From positions 3,038,001 through 3,102,000 of the forward strand of contig NZ_CP130610.1 in NCBI RefSeq assembly GCF_030544485.1: a stretch of DNA of 64,000 nt. The letters are read 5' to 3'. The notes beneath the pieces are model-generated. The model was not told the origin of the DNA and did no database searches. It saw only the letters and a list, made by a program, of their open reading frames with translations. This stretch comes from Halomonas sp. HAL1. Lineage in GTDB: Bacteria > Pseudomonadota > Gammaproteobacteria > Pseudomonadales > Halomonadaceae. Below, one piece after another: positions 1 to 10,060 of the stretch. How positions within the stretch are numbered: the first letter of the stretch is position 1; each line of letters starts with the position of its first letter. The translations under genes and the position numbers were made by a program.

Positions 1-291
1 GATGTGCTCTCAAGAACAATGGAATATTAGTATTGCGAATAGAGCGCGATTAGAACCGTTGAGCTGTGAGTGTTATGCCGTGGTCAAAAGCGGAAGTGAT
101 CGCTTAATGCCTTACTCAACCCAATACCTAGCTCAGCGTGTTTAGCGCTAACTAAAAGCGCTTAAATTCGCCCACCGTAGGCAAATAAAACACGCAATGT
201 GCGCTAGCGCACGGACGCCACCCCCCGGCACGACCATTGTTCTGGTAAGGAAGCATCGTTTGTGCGGCCATAAAAGCGCACTTTCACCAGG
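1..291. other. Upstream region of the glucan synthase gene; no gene seen
   Basis: No convincing coding sequence lies before the glucan synthase. The stretch has two small symmetric elements. One is a pair of AGCGCT palindromes at 143-148 and 156-161. The other is a perfect 14-bp palindrome, GTGCGCTAGCGCAC, at 199-212, about 80-90 bases before the start codon. The second could be an operator or a small hairpin in the 5' leader, but I recognise no known regulator site. No clear sigma-70 promoter could be assigned. Confidence 0.5.
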
Positions 292-3200
292 ATGGAATCT
301 GTGAACCAATTTCTCCGTTTTGTGCGTCCGCACCATGCGTTTGCAGCGCCGTGGGACTCGACTATTCCCGTAAGAGAAGAGCTCTTCAGCCCGGAACGAC
401 TTGAGCAGCACGCAGGCAGTCTGGCGCTAGCCCAGACGGTCACCAGCAGCCCACCCAAGGTAGTGTCGTTAACGCGGCGACTCAACGATAACGCGAAAAC
501 TCTGTTGAGTGTTTACCGAGCCAGTGCCGCTGCGCTGGCCGAAGGTCGCGATATTGTCCCTGCGGCCGCTTGGCTGCTCGATAATTACCACCTGGTTGAA
601 GCCCAAATTCGTGAGATTCGCAGCGACCTTCCTCCCGGTTATTATCGCCAGTTACCCAAATTAGCCAAAGGCCCGTTTGCCGGTTACCCAAGGGTGCTCG
701 GCATTGCCTGGGCATTTGTGGCGCATACCGATAGCCATGTTGACCTGGATAATCTGCAAACTTTTATTATGGCCTATCAGCGCGTTCAGCCGCTTACCAT
801 TGGTGAGCTTTGGGCCGTTGCTATTACCCTGCGCATTGTACTGATTGAGAACCTTCGGCGCCTTGCTGACCAAATTATCAGTGAACAAACGGCAAGGGAC
901 GAAGCGGATACTTTAGCTGCTAAATGGCTAAAACCCATCGATCAGCAATCAGCGCTAGAGCGCCACACCTTTAGCGTTGAGACCAACACGCTTAACTTTC
1001 ACCAAGGGCCACTGGCTGAGCCCTTCACCGCCCAATTGGCAAAGCGCTTACGTGGCTTAGACCCACGTAGCAGCCCTCTTGTCGGCTGGCTTGATGAACA
1101 GCTTAGCTTCCAGGGTGAAACCATTGACGAGATGGTTCAACACGCACAGCAGCGCCAAGGCGCCGCAAACGTTACCGTCCGCAATATCATTACCAGCATG
1201 CGTTTTGTCTCCAGCATCGACTGGGCAGAGCTGTTTGAAGGCGTCAGCCTGGTGGACGAGCGCTTGAATCAGCACAGCCATTTTGCACAGTTGGATTTCC
1301 CCACCCGCAACCAGTACCGCAGTGCGGTAGAACAACTCGCCCGTGGATCACGGCGTGCCGAGCTTGAAGTGGTGGATGCCGTGCTTTCGCTCTGTCGACA
1401 TGCATTCGCCAGCAACGGAAACCCGGTTGAAGCGGCCCGTATGGGCGACCCCGGCTACTTTCTAATCGGCTCAGGCCGCACCACCCTTGAACAAACGCTG
1501 GGATTTACGCCTACCCTTCGTCAGCGCCTGCGTCGAACGCTTATTCACCACGGCATTCGCAGCTATATCGTAATGATGGCGGTAGTGACGCTTAGCTTGA
1601 TGACGTTGGCGGCCGTGCTACTGCTTTCATTGCCGCTTGAAATAGGCGAGGTGCCGTTACCTTGGCTAATGTTGCTGGGCTTATTTGGCTTTCTACCGAT
1701 TATTGAAGTGGCGACGCTGATCGTTAACCGTCTGATCATCTATTGCATCGATGCCCAGCCGCTGCCCAGTCTCGACCTTGCCAAGGGAATACCAAACCAT
1801 CTACGCACGCTGATTGCCGTTCCTACGCTGCTGACCAGTGAAGATGACTTACAGGAACAGATCGAACGGCTTGAAGTGCACCACTTATCGAGTGGCGAGG
1901 GTGCCCTTTCCTACGTCCTTCTTCTTGACGGCGTTGATGCTCCCCAAGCGGAATTACCCCATGAGGCAGCGCTTCTCTCGGCCGCCCACGCCGCCATTGA
2001 GCAGTTAAATGAACGTTACCGTCTACACGCTCCAGGCGGTTTACATACCCCAGGCGATTCACAAGCCTCCGGTCAACACGCGCTGGGCAGCGATAAACGC
2101 TTCTTTCTGCTGCACCGTCGTCGGATATTTAACCCCAGTGAAAACACCTGGATGGGCTGGGAGCGTAAGCGTGGCAAGCTGCATGAGCTAAACCGTTTGC
2201 TACGCGGCGCGCAGGACACCACCTTTATCGATCCACCCCCGCTGCCTGGGGATGTTCACTATGTCATTACCCTGGATGCCGACACTCGCCTTCCCAGAGG
2301 CGCAGCCAGCCGGTTGGTAGGCAAGATGGCACATCCGCTGAACCAGCCGCTGATGGATGAACAGCAACGTCGCGTGGTGCAGGGTTACGCCATTTTGCAG
2401 CCTCGCGTCACACCGTCATTGCCTACCGGTGGGGAAGGCTCTATCTATCAGCGGGTATTCTCTGCGCCTGGCGGGCTGGACCCTTACGCCGCCGCTATTT
2501 CAGACCTTTATCAGGATTTGATCGGAGAAGGCTCATTCGCGGGCAAAGGGATCTATGCCGTGGATGCATTTGAAGCATCGTTGGCAGACCGAGTGCCCGA
2601 AAACAGCCTGCTCAGCCACGACTTATTTGAAGGGGTGTTTGCCCGAGCGGGGCTCGCCTCCGATATCGAAGTGATTGAGGATTTTCCCGCCCGCTATGAC
2701 GTGGCCGCCAAGCGTCAACACCGCTGGACCCGCGGCGATTGGCAGTTGCTGCCCTGGCTACTTGCGCCCGCGCTGCCACTAACGGGGCGCATGAAAATGC
2801 TCGGCAACTTACGCCGCTCAGTATTGCCACCCTTAGTACTCGCCAGCCTGGCAGTCAGTTGGCAGTTCCCGCTCAGTATGGCCATCGCCAGTACGCTGTT
2901 GCTCTTAGCCGTAGTGGGAGCGCCGGTTCTATTATCCCTAGCCACCTCGCTTATCCCCTTCCGGGCCACAACTAAACTGCGCCACCATTACCATCTCTGG
3001 TTTGATGAGCTGAAGCTAGGCAGCGTGCAAATTCTGCTGCTGGTCATTTTTTTACCCGACCAAGCGTGGCGCATGCTGGACGCCATTGCCCGAACCTTGG
3101 TTCGAGTTCTGCTTACCCATCGTCGACTGCTTGAGTGGACGTCTGCCGCTCAGTCGATGAAAAGCCCTGCGCTATCCGTTATAGGGTTCTACCAGCGAAT

Positions 3201-6200
3201 GGCTCCCGGCACTGCGTTGGGTCTAGCAGTGACGATCGGTACGCTCTGGACAGCCACTAGCGCCTGGCCCATTGCGCTACCGATGGCGCTACTTTGGTTG
3301 GCCGCACCGGCCGTGGCGTCATGGTTAAGCAGCAGCAAAAGCGCTGTTGTCCAGCCGACTATTTCGGTGGACGAGGCACGCGAGCTACGGCTGATTGCAC
3401 GGAGAACCTGGCGCTATTTCGAAACGTTCGTGACCGCCACAGACAACCGTTTGCCGCCCGATAATTTTCAGGAAGACCCTCAACCCGTGCTTGCCCAGCG
3501 CACCTCGCCGACCAACATGGGGCTTTACCTACTTTCGACCCTGGCAGCGCGTGATTTTGGCTGGGTGGGCACTCAAGCTGCCCTGGAACGTCTTGAGGCT
3601 ACCCTTGAGGTCATGCAAGGACTGCCGCGCTACCGGGGGCACTTCTATAATTGGTACGCCACCCACGATTTGCGCCCGCTCGACCCCCGCTATGTCTCCA
3701 CGGTAGATAGCGGCAATCTGGCAGGACATCTTATCGTTATCGCCAATGCCTGCGAGAGCTGGCAGGCGGAACGCTGTTTAGCGGATCCCCGTGTGGGTAT
3801 TGCCGACACGCTGAACCTTGCGTGTCAGGCACTCCAACACGCTTCAACACTGTCAGAGAAGTTAACGGTCCAGCTGGCCTTGCAGTTTAAAGCCATCGAC
3901 GCGCAGTTAAACGGGGCATTGATGTCCTCGGAGTGCCTGGCCGATATCGCTGAGCTCACCCATAAAGCCCTGAGCCTGGTCCGCGCAGCGCTGAATGAAA
4001 AGGCCGACACGTGCAGCGAAGATGTCCTGTTTTGGGTCGAAGCATTGCACTCTTCAGTGGCCCAACACCGCGATGACCGTCATAGCCAGGCAAACGTAAA
4101 TGAGCTTGAGCCATCACTGCGCTTGCAACAGATCGCGGCGTCAGCGCGACGCTTGGCAATGAATATGGATTTCGCCTTTCTACTCAACAGCGAACGCCAA
4201 CTGCTATCAATTGGTTACTCCCTGGACGACAACTGCCTGGATACCAGTTGTTATGACCTGCTGGCATCGGAGGCACGGCTTGCCAGCCTGTTCGCCATTG
4301 CCAAAGGGGACATTCCCACCCGTCACTGGTTTAGGTTGGGCCGGGCGGCAACGCCGCTTTCGTTTGGCTCTGCCCTGATCTCCTGGTCGGGTTCGATGTT
4401 TGAGTACCTCATGCCGTCCCTAGTGATGCGCGCTCCGGGCGGAAGCCTGCTTGAACAAACCAACCGGCTCGTCGTGAAGCGTCAAGAGATCTATGCCACG
4501 CACCTCTCTGCGCCGTGGGGTATCTCCGAATCCGCCTATAACGCCCGTGATATGGAGTTCACCTATCAGTACTCCAATTTTGGCGTGCCTGGCTTAGGAC
4601 TCAAGCGGGGGCTCTCTGCGGATCTGGTGATTGCCCCTTACGCCACCGGTCTAGCCACGATGGTCGACCCCAACGGCGCTTGCCGTAACTTTGAGCGCTT
4701 AGCGGAAATGGGCGCTCTAGGCCGCTACGGTTTTTATGAAGCGCTCGACTTTACCCGCTCGCGTCTGCCTGCGGGGGAAAGCGTGGTCATAGTACGCAGC
4801 TTTATGGCCCACCATCAGGGCATGACGATCGTCGCTATCGCGAATACCCTGCACCATGGCCAAATGCGCGCGCGCTTTCACCGTGAGCCGATGATTCAAG
4901 CCAGTGAGCTACTGCTGCAAGAGCGTGTGCCGCGCGATGTGGCAATTGTTCACCCCCGCGCGGAAGAGGTGAAGTCAAACGCCAGCCAGATTATTAACGA
5001 GGCACAAACCATTCGCCGTGCATCGACGATAGCCAGTGGCCCGCCCGTGACCCACTTGCTCTCTAACGGCTGTTATTCCGTGATGTTAACGGCTACCGGC
5101 GGTGGCTACAGTCGGTGGCGCAATATTGCGATTAGTCGATGGCAGCCCGACGCCACCCGTGACCATCTGGGTAGCTTTATTTTTCTACGCGACACCCAGT
5201 TCCCCGGCGTATGGACGGCAACCGGCCAGTCTGTCGGACACTCCCCCGACGCTACCGATGACCACAATCATGTGATATTCGCCGAGGATTACGCTCGCTA
5301 TATGCATCGCCACGACGATATCACCAGTCACATGGAGGTATTGGTGTCAGGCGAAGATGATTGTGAAGTGCGCCACCTCTCGCTCACCAATAGCAGCCGG
5401 CATGCCCGTGATATCGATATTACCTCCTACTCTGAATTAGTGTTGACCACACCCAGTGCCGACAATGCGCACCCTGCCTTCGCCAAAATGTTCGTGGCGA
5501 CCGAATACTTAGAAGCGTTCAATGCGCTGATTGCGACAAGGCGACGGCGATCGCCTGACGAAGACCAGGTTTGGGTGGCCCACTTTGCCGTGGTAGAAGG
5601 CGAAACCGTGGGTGAGCTGCAGTACGAGACTGACCGAGCTAGGTTCTTGGGCCGCGGAAGGCGTACGCTGAACGCTGCAGCGCTGAACAAAGACCAACGC
5701 TTATCGGGCACCGTGGGTAGCGTACTGGATCCCGTGTTTGCATTGCGCTACCGACTGCGGGTCGCCCCCGGTAAGGCCACCCGCATCGCTTTCTGGACGG
5801 TAGTAGCCTCAACCCGCGAAGCATTGATGGATCTAATCGATAAGCACCATGACCGTAGCGCTTTTGAGCGTGCCAAAACACTCGCCTGGACACAGGCGCA
5901 GGTTCAGCTTCGCCACTTGGGTATTCAGCCTGAAGAGGCGGCCGATTTTCAGCGTCTAGCCGCGCCTATCTTATATCCAGACCCACGCTTCAGAGCGCCA
6001 GCCGATGCCATCGAGCGCGGCGCAGGGCCGCAGTCACGGCTATGGCAACACGGCATCTCCGGTGATCTACCGATTATTTTGATGCGTATCGACACCCTCG
6101 ATGACATTGCCCAGGTACGCCAACTATTGCGCGCCCATGAGTACTGGCGCATGAAACGGTTAGGCGTCGATATGGTGATTATTAATGAGCGAGGCGCCTC

Positions 6201-8967
6201 TTATGTTCAGGATTTGCAGCAAGCGATAGAAACGGCCATTCTCAGCAGCCAAACCCAACCGCGGTTTAAAAAGGATCACACTCAGGGTGCGGTAATTTCG
6301 CTGCGCGCGGACCTAATGAGCCTGGAAATGCGGACACAGCTGCAGTCAATTGCATGCGTTGCGTTCATGGCACATCGTGGCAACCTTGCTAACCAATTAG
6401 CCCTAACGCTGCCCGAACAGCGCTCTTTGCCATCACGCTCTTTTATCAGACGCCATCTGCCCAAGCACACTCCCACTAAACCCAGTGAGACTGCCCTACC
6501 CCCCCTTCCAGCGCTTGAGTTTTTCAATGGGCTGGGGGGCTTTGCTGCGCAAGGCCGTGAGTATGTGACCGTACTTGAAGCAGGCCACGCTACGCCTGCA
6601 CCGTGGATCAACGTGATTGCCAACCCAGGCTTTGGTTTTCAAGTATCGGCGGAGGGCGCGGGCTATGTATGGGCAGACAATAGCCGTGAAAATCAGCTTA
6701 CTCCCTGGTCTAACGACCCAGTGGCAGACCCCAGCGGCGATGTGATTTATGTTCGTGATGAGGAGTCGCTGGCGCTCTTCACCGCGACCGCACACCCCCT
6801 GCGCGATCATGGTCGCTATATAGCCCGGCACGGCTTCGGCTACAGCCAGTTTGAGCATCAGTCAGATGGTATCGGCCTTGAGCTACTGCACTTTGTGCCG
6901 TTAGATGCCCCGCTTAGAGTATCGCGGCTACGCCTTAGCAATCACTCAGGGCGTCCCCGCAAGCTTTCCGTGACGGCCTATGCCGAGTGGGTATTGGGCA
7001 CTTCGCGCAGTGGATCAGCGCCGTTTCTTATCTCACGACCCGACGCTGAAAGCGGCGCACTAATGGTAGAAAACCCTTGGAATATCGCCTTCCCTGGCCG
7101 GGTGGCGTTTCTGGATATCGGTGCTCAACCCACCCATTGGACAGCCGATCGGTGCGAATTCATCGGCAACGGGGGTAGCTTGGCTGCGCCTTTGGGGTTA
7201 CGCAGCAATACGCCCCTTTCCGGTACTCACGGTGCGGGATTGGATCCCTGTGCCGCACTACAGCGCAGCGTAACGCTCGCTGCAGGTGAAAGCGTTGAGA
7301 TGATCGTCCTACTGGGTCAAGCAAGCTCAATGGCCGAAGCCCAGACGCTCATTGCCCGCTATAGAGAAGCCGATATTGACGCTGAACTGGCCACGATAAA
7401 CACACACTGGCAAACGCAGCTCAATGCCGTGCAGGTGACAACGCCCGACCGCGCCATGGATATCATGCTTAACGGCTGGCTGCTTTACCAAACCATTGCC
7501 TGCCGGATCACGGCGCGTTCAGGGTTCTACCAGGCCAGCGGCGCCTATGGTTTCCGCGACCAGTTGCAAGACGGCATGGCGTTGACGTTCACCAGTCCAG
7601 AAACTACCCGTCAACATTTGTTACGTGCGGCTTCTCGCCAGTTTGTCGAAGGGGATGTCCAGCACTGGTGGCTGCCCCACTCCGGCCAAGGAGTGCGTAC
7701 GCACATATCCGATGATCGGGTGTGGCTCGCCTATGCCTGCGCTCGTTATATAGCCACCTCCCATGACGTAGCGGTGTTGGACGAGCCCGTCAGCTTTCTT
7801 GAAGGCGCGTTATTGGCACCGGATGAGCACGACTGCTTTTTTCAGCCCATGATAGCCGGGGAAACGGCATCACTCTTTGAGCACTGCGCCCGAGGCTTGG
7901 ACCAAAGCTTGACGCTGACCGGCGAGCACGGTTTGCCATTGATCGGTGGCGGCGATTGGAACGACGGTATGAACCGTGTTGGCGAGGCGGGCAAAGGTGA
8001 GAGTGTCTGGCTCGGTTGGCTACTGGTGCATACTCTGGAGCTGTTTTTACCCTTTGCAGAACAGCGTGAACAGTCGCTATCTAGTGCCTCCCCTTCGGAT
8101 GAGCAGGAAACAACACGTACCGAGCGTTGGCGGGCCCATGCGATCTCGCTTCGTAGTGCGCTGGAAAGCAGTGGATGGGACGGCCAATGGTATCGGCGGG
8201 CCACCTACGATGACGGTCATTGGCTGGGCAGTAAAGAGAGCGAGGCGTGCCGAATAGATTCGATTGCTCAGTCATGGGCGGTGCTTTCAGGCGCAGCAGA
8301 ACCCCACCGGGCAGCGCTCGCCATGCGTTCGCTAGAGCGCGAACTCATCCTGCACGATGAGCAACTTGCGCTACTGTTCTGGCCTCCCTTTGACCAACCC
8401 CAGCGCGATCCCGGTTATATCGGCGGCTACCCACCAGGTATGCGCGAAAACGGCGGGCAATATAGCCATGCTGCCATGTGGGCGATACTGGCATTTGCCA
8501 AGTTAGGCGAAGGCGGTAAGGCACACGCGCTTTTCTCGCTGCTGAACCCCATCAATCATGCCCGCACGGCTGAAGAAGTGGCTCGCTATCATGTCGAGCC
8601 TTATGTGGTTGCCGCGGATGTTTACTCCGTTGCGCCACATACCGGGCGCGGCGGCTGGACATGGTACACGGGCTCGGCAGGTTGGATGTACCGCGCGGGG
8701 GTTGAAGGCATCTTGGGCATCCGCCGGGAAGGGAGCTGGCTGGTGATCGCTCCCTGCCTTCCCCACGATTGGCCAGGATTTAGTGCAATGCTGGCCATTG
8801 CTGGCACGCACTATGCGGTTAAGATCACCACTACCGATGAGGCGCCCAGCGCACAGCTTGATGGCCGGCAACTGACACGCCAGCAAGGCGAAGTGCGCAT
8901 TCCGCTGGATGGTAAACAGCACCAGTTAGAGGTGTTTATCAAGCCAAACACAGTCGACGAAAAGTAG
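292..8967 (+). CDS. ndvB: Cyclic beta-1,2-glucan synthase (NdvB/ChvB/Cgs type)
   Basis: A 2891-residue inner-membrane enzyme expected to make periplasmic cyclic beta-1,2-glucan from UDP-glucose. The length matches the rhizobial and Brucella enzymes (about 2800-2900 residues). Membrane segments are visible near residues 425-450, 455-482, 840-885, 907-930 and 975-1013. The GT84 glycosyltransferase domain sits between them, with a DAD motif at D662/D664 and QHRW at about 809-812. Two phosphorylase-type beta-sandwich/GH94 regions start near residues 1585 and 2075. The C-terminal GH94 domain has GGDWNDGMN around residue 2555, which in this family carries the catalytic acid and controls ring size, followed by GYPPGMRENGGQYSHAAMW. 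GTG at 301 is an alternative start: AGGA at 289-292 is 8 bases before it but overlaps the ATG at 292. The gene stands alone. By analogy it would serve low-osmolarity adaptation or envelope and host interaction; a role here is inferred. Confidence 0.93.
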   Translation: MESVNQFLRFVRPHHAFAAPWDSTIPVREELFSPERLEQHAGSLALAQTVTSSPPKVVSLTRRLNDNAKTLLSVYRASAAALAEGRDIVPAAAWLLDNYHLVEAQIREIRSDLPPGYYRQLPKLAKGPFAGYPRVLGIAWAFVAHTDSHVDLDNLQTFIMAYQRVQPLTIGELWAVAITLRIVLIENLRRLADQIISEQTARDEADTLAAKWLKPIDQQSALERHTFSVETNTLNFHQGPLAEPFTAQLAKRLRGLDPRSSPLVGWLDEQLSFQGETIDEMVQHAQQRQGAANVTVRNIITSMRFVSSIDWAELFEGVSLVDERLNQHSHFAQLDFPTRNQYRSAVEQLARGSRRAELEVVDAVLSLCRHAFASNGNPVEAARMGDPGYFLIGSGRTTLEQTLGFTPTLRQRLRRTLIHHGIRSYIVMMAVVTLSLMTLAAVLLLSLPLEIGEVPLPWLMLLGLFGFLPIIEVATLIVNRLIIYCIDAQPLPSLDLAKGIPNHLRTLIAVPTLLTSEDDLQEQIERLEVHHLSSGEGALSYVLLLDGVDAPQAELPHEAALLSAAHAAIEQLNERYRLHAPGGLHTPGDSQASGQHALGSDKRFFLLHRRRIFNPSENTWMGWERKRGKLHELNRLLRGAQDTTFIDPPPLPGDVHYVITLDADTRLPRGAASRLVGKMAHPLNQPLMDEQQRRVVQGYAILQPRVTPSLPTGGEGSIYQRVFSAPGGLDPYAAAISDLYQDLIGEGSFAGKGIYAVDAFEASLADRVPENSLLSHDLFEGVFARAGLASDIEVIEDFPARYDVAAKRQHRWTRGDWQLLPWLLAPALPLTGRMKMLGNLRRSVLPPLVLASLAVSWQFPLSMAIASTLLLLAVVGAPVLLSLATSLIPFRATTKLRHHYHLWFDELKLGSVQILLLVIFLPDQAWRMLDAIARTLVRVLLTHRRLLEWTSAAQSMKSPALSVIGFYQRMAPGTALGLAVTIGTLWTATSAWPIALPMALLWLAAPAVASWLSSSKSAVVQPTISVDEARELRLIARRTWRYFETFVTATDNRLPPDNFQEDPQPVLAQRTSPTNMGLYLLSTLAARDFGWVGTQAALERLEATLEVMQGLPRYRGHFYNWYATHDLRPLDPRYVSTVDSGNLAGHLIVIANACESWQAERCLADPRVGIADTLNLACQALQHASTLSEKLTVQLALQFKAIDAQLNGALMSSECLADIAELTHKALSLVRAALNEKADTCSEDVLFWVEALHSSVAQHRDDRHSQANVNELEPSLRLQQIAASARRLAMNMDFAFLLNSERQLLSIGYSLDDNCLDTSCYDLLASEARLASLFAIAKGDIPTRHWFRLGRAATPLSFGSALISWSGSMFEYLMPSLVMRAPGGSLLEQTNRLVVKRQEIYATHLSAPWGISESAYNARDMEFTYQYSNFGVPGLGLKRGLSADLVIAPYATGLATMVDPNGACRNFERLAEMGALGRYGFYEALDFTRSRLPAGESVVIVRSFMAHHQGMTIVAIANTLHHGQMRARFHREPMIQASELLLQERVPRDVAIVHPRAEEVKSNASQIINEAQTIRRASTIASGPPVTHLLSNGCYSVMLTATGGGYSRWRNIAISRWQPDATRDHLGSFIFLRDTQFPGVWTATGQSVGHSPDATDDHNHVIFAEDYARYMHRHDDITSHMEVLVSGEDDCEVRHLSLTNSSRHARDIDITSYSELVLTTPSADNAHPAFAKMFVATEYLEAFNALIATRRRRSPDEDQVWVAHFAVVEGETVGELQYETDRARFLGRGRRTLNAAALNKDQRLSGTVGSVLDPVFALRYRLRVAPGKATRIAFWTVVASTREALMDLIDKHHDRSAFERAKTLAWTQAQVQLRHLGIQPEEAADFQRLAAPILYPDPRFRAPADAIERGAGPQSRLWQHGISGDLPIILMRIDTLDDIAQVRQLLRAHEYWRMKRLGVDMVIINERGASYVQDLQQAIETAILSSQTQPRFKKDHTQGAVISLRADLMSLEMRTQLQSIACVAFMAHRGNLANQLALTLPEQRSLPSRSFIRRHLPKHTPTKPSETALPPLPALEFFNGLGGFAAQGREYVTVLEAGHATPAPWINVIANPGFGFQVSAEGAGYVWADNSRENQLTPWSNDPVADPSGDVIYVRDEESLALFTATAHPLRDHGRYIARHGFGYSQFEHQSDGIGLELLHFVPLDAPLRVSRLRLSNHSGRPRKLSVTAYAEWVLGTSRSGSAPFLISRPDAESGALMVENPWNIAFPGRVAFLDIGAQPTHWTADRCEFIGNGGSLAAPLGLRSNTPLSGTHGAGLDPCAALQRSVTLAAGESVEMIVLLGQASSMAEAQTLIARYREADIDAELATINTHWQTQLNAVQVTTPDRAMDIMLNGWLLYQTIACRITARSGFYQASGAYGFRDQLQDGMALTFTSPETTRQHLLRAASRQFVEGDVQHWWLPHSGQGVRTHISDDRVWLAYACARYIATSHDVAVLDEPVSFLEGALLAPDEHDCFFQPMIAGETASLFEHCARGLDQSLTLTGEHGLPLIGGGDWNDGMNRVGEAGKGESVWLGWLLVHTLELFLPFAEQREQSLSSASPSDEQETTRTERWRAHAISLRSALESSGWDGQWYRRATYDDGHWLGSKESEACRIDSIAQSWAVLSGAAEPHRAALAMRSLERELILHDEQLALLFWPPFDQPQRDPGYIGGYPPGMRENGGQYSHAAMWAILAFAKLGEGGKAHALFSLLNPINHARTAEEVARYHVEPYVVAADVYSVAPHTGRGGWTWYTGSAGWMYRAGVEGILGIRREGSWLVIAPCLPHDWPGFSAMLAIAGTHYAVKITTTDEAPSAQLDGRQLTRQQGEVRIPLDGKQHQLEVFIKPNTVDEK

Positions 8968-9101
8968 TCTTTTTCCGCAGGCTTTTCTCATTTGCTTCTC
9001 ACTCACGGCTATATTAAGCTCAGTTGCGTACCGACAGGTACCATTCAAATTCAGGCGGTTACCTCAGGTTAACCGCTGTCGCAATCACACGGAGCCGTGA
9101 T

Positions 9102-9443
9102 ATGCATAGCGAAACGTTAAACGACCTTTCCCTGGCGGGCCTTCAAATCGCCATTCAAGATATCAAGGATGATCTGTTCGACACTCCCGAGTGCGACTAC
9201 GCGATTGCCCAACTGCTTAACCGCTGGGGCCAAGCTGAAAAAGCCGAACAACTGCTGGATGAGATGCTGCTCAAGTGGGGCACCTCCCCTGACGTTCTAG
9301 CCTTAACGCAGCGTGGCCATACAGAAATGAAAGCTGAAATGACGTCAGAGATGACCGGGAGTGAACTGCTCGCGGAGAATGACGAACCAATGCGCAAAGC
9401 ACCCAAAACAGCACCGGCACAAGTTCGCGTTGTTGCGGCTTGA
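9102..9443 (+). CDS. Small TPR-like protein of unknown function
   Basis: A 113-residue cytoplasmic protein. I chose ATG 9102 because GGAG at 9091-9094 lies 7 bases before it. The reading frame is open further upstream to 9024, but those extra residues look non-coding. The first 75 residues are helical and acidic. The segment WGQAEKAEQLLDEMLLKWG resembles one tetratricopeptide repeat. The C-terminal 40 residues are Ala/Met/Glu/Pro rich and probably disordered. It follows the glucan synthase by about 130 bases on the same strand and is closed by a good terminator, so it could be read from the same transcript. No function can be assigned. Confidence 0.6.
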   Translation: MHSETLNDLSLAGLQIAIQDIKDDLFDTPECDYAIAQLLNRWGQAEKAEQLLDEMLLKWGTSPDVLALTQRGHTEMKAEMTSEMTGSELLAENDEPMRKAPKTAPAQVRVVAA

Positions 9444-9464
9444 CCCGCTAATTTAGCTTTTATC

Positions 9465-9500
9465 AATGCCCCTGGCCGCGTTCTCGGCAGGGGCATTTTT
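9465..9500 (+). terminator. Rho-independent terminator
   Basis: A perfect 10-bp stem, AATGCCCCTG (9465-9474) with CAGGGGCATT (9488-9497), runs directly into a T-run on the plus strand. It ends the small gene at 9102-9443 and probably the glucan synthase transcript. Confidence 0.85.
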
Positions 9501-9517
9501 ATCTACATCAGCAGGCG

Positions 9518-9847
9518 TTAATCGAGATGATCCAGCGTCACGATAATGTCTTCAGTTGAGACATCCACGTTCAAGAAGGTGTAGCTGTCATTATCTTCAT
9601 CGACGAGGCGGATATCGAAATAGGGGTTGGTATACCCGGTTAACGTCACCCGTTGAGTATCGCCGTTCATCAACACATCACTGCCCAACACATCCTCTTC
9701 CCAACTTTTTGAGCTCCCCGGGCTCACGTACATGTAGTAAATGGTGTAGCCGGTTCGATTCGTGATATCCACATAGTAATCTGCCGCTACCGCCAGTGAT
9801 GACGCTATTAGCGCCACGAGTGCAACCAACACCGTTCTGATACGCAT
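9518..9847 (-). CDS. Secreted small protein of unknown function
   Basis: 109 residues with a clear Sec signal peptide: MRIR, then a hydrophobic stretch ending in AVAA near residue 22. The mature part of about 87 residues is acidic and beta-rich. It contains NRTGYTIYYMYVSPGSSKSW, a pattern I associate with small exported bacterial proteins of unknown function. There are no cysteines in the mature part and no membrane segment. AAGGA lies about 8 bases before the ATG. It converges on the gene at 9102-9443 and appears monocistronic. A periplasmic location is likely; the function is unknown. Confidence 0.65.
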   Translation of the reverse strand: MRIRTVLVALVALIASSLAVAADYYVDITNRTGYTIYYMYVSPGSSKSWEEDVLGSDVLMNGDTQRVTLTGYTNPYFDIRLVDEDNDSYTFLNVDVSTEDIIVTLDHLD

Positions 9848-10060
9848 TGGAAAGTTCCTTGGACTTTTTTAGGTAAACAGCAAGTTACGAGTAAAACACC
9901 GCTGAGTTTAAACACTCGGCGACATTTTCAGTATATAGCCTGCGAGTCTTCTAAACAGCCGCCCGCAGCATACAAGCAACTGATAGAATACCGCCCCTTT
10001 CAGGTGCGTTAGTGGCCCATCGCCGTAATGCCCTCCTTTTCACTACCTGAGAGTTGCGCA

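Noticed and set aside
8803..8820. TGGCACGCACTATGC, resembling a sigma-54 promoter
   Set aside because: It lies inside the glucan synthase coding region and one base of the TTGC element is wrong; no gene start follows.
8503..8922. Long minus-strand open frame inside the glucan synthase gene
   Set aside because: Lies antisense to the GH94 domain, whose plus-strand reading is clearly real; such frames are common in GC-rich coding DNA.
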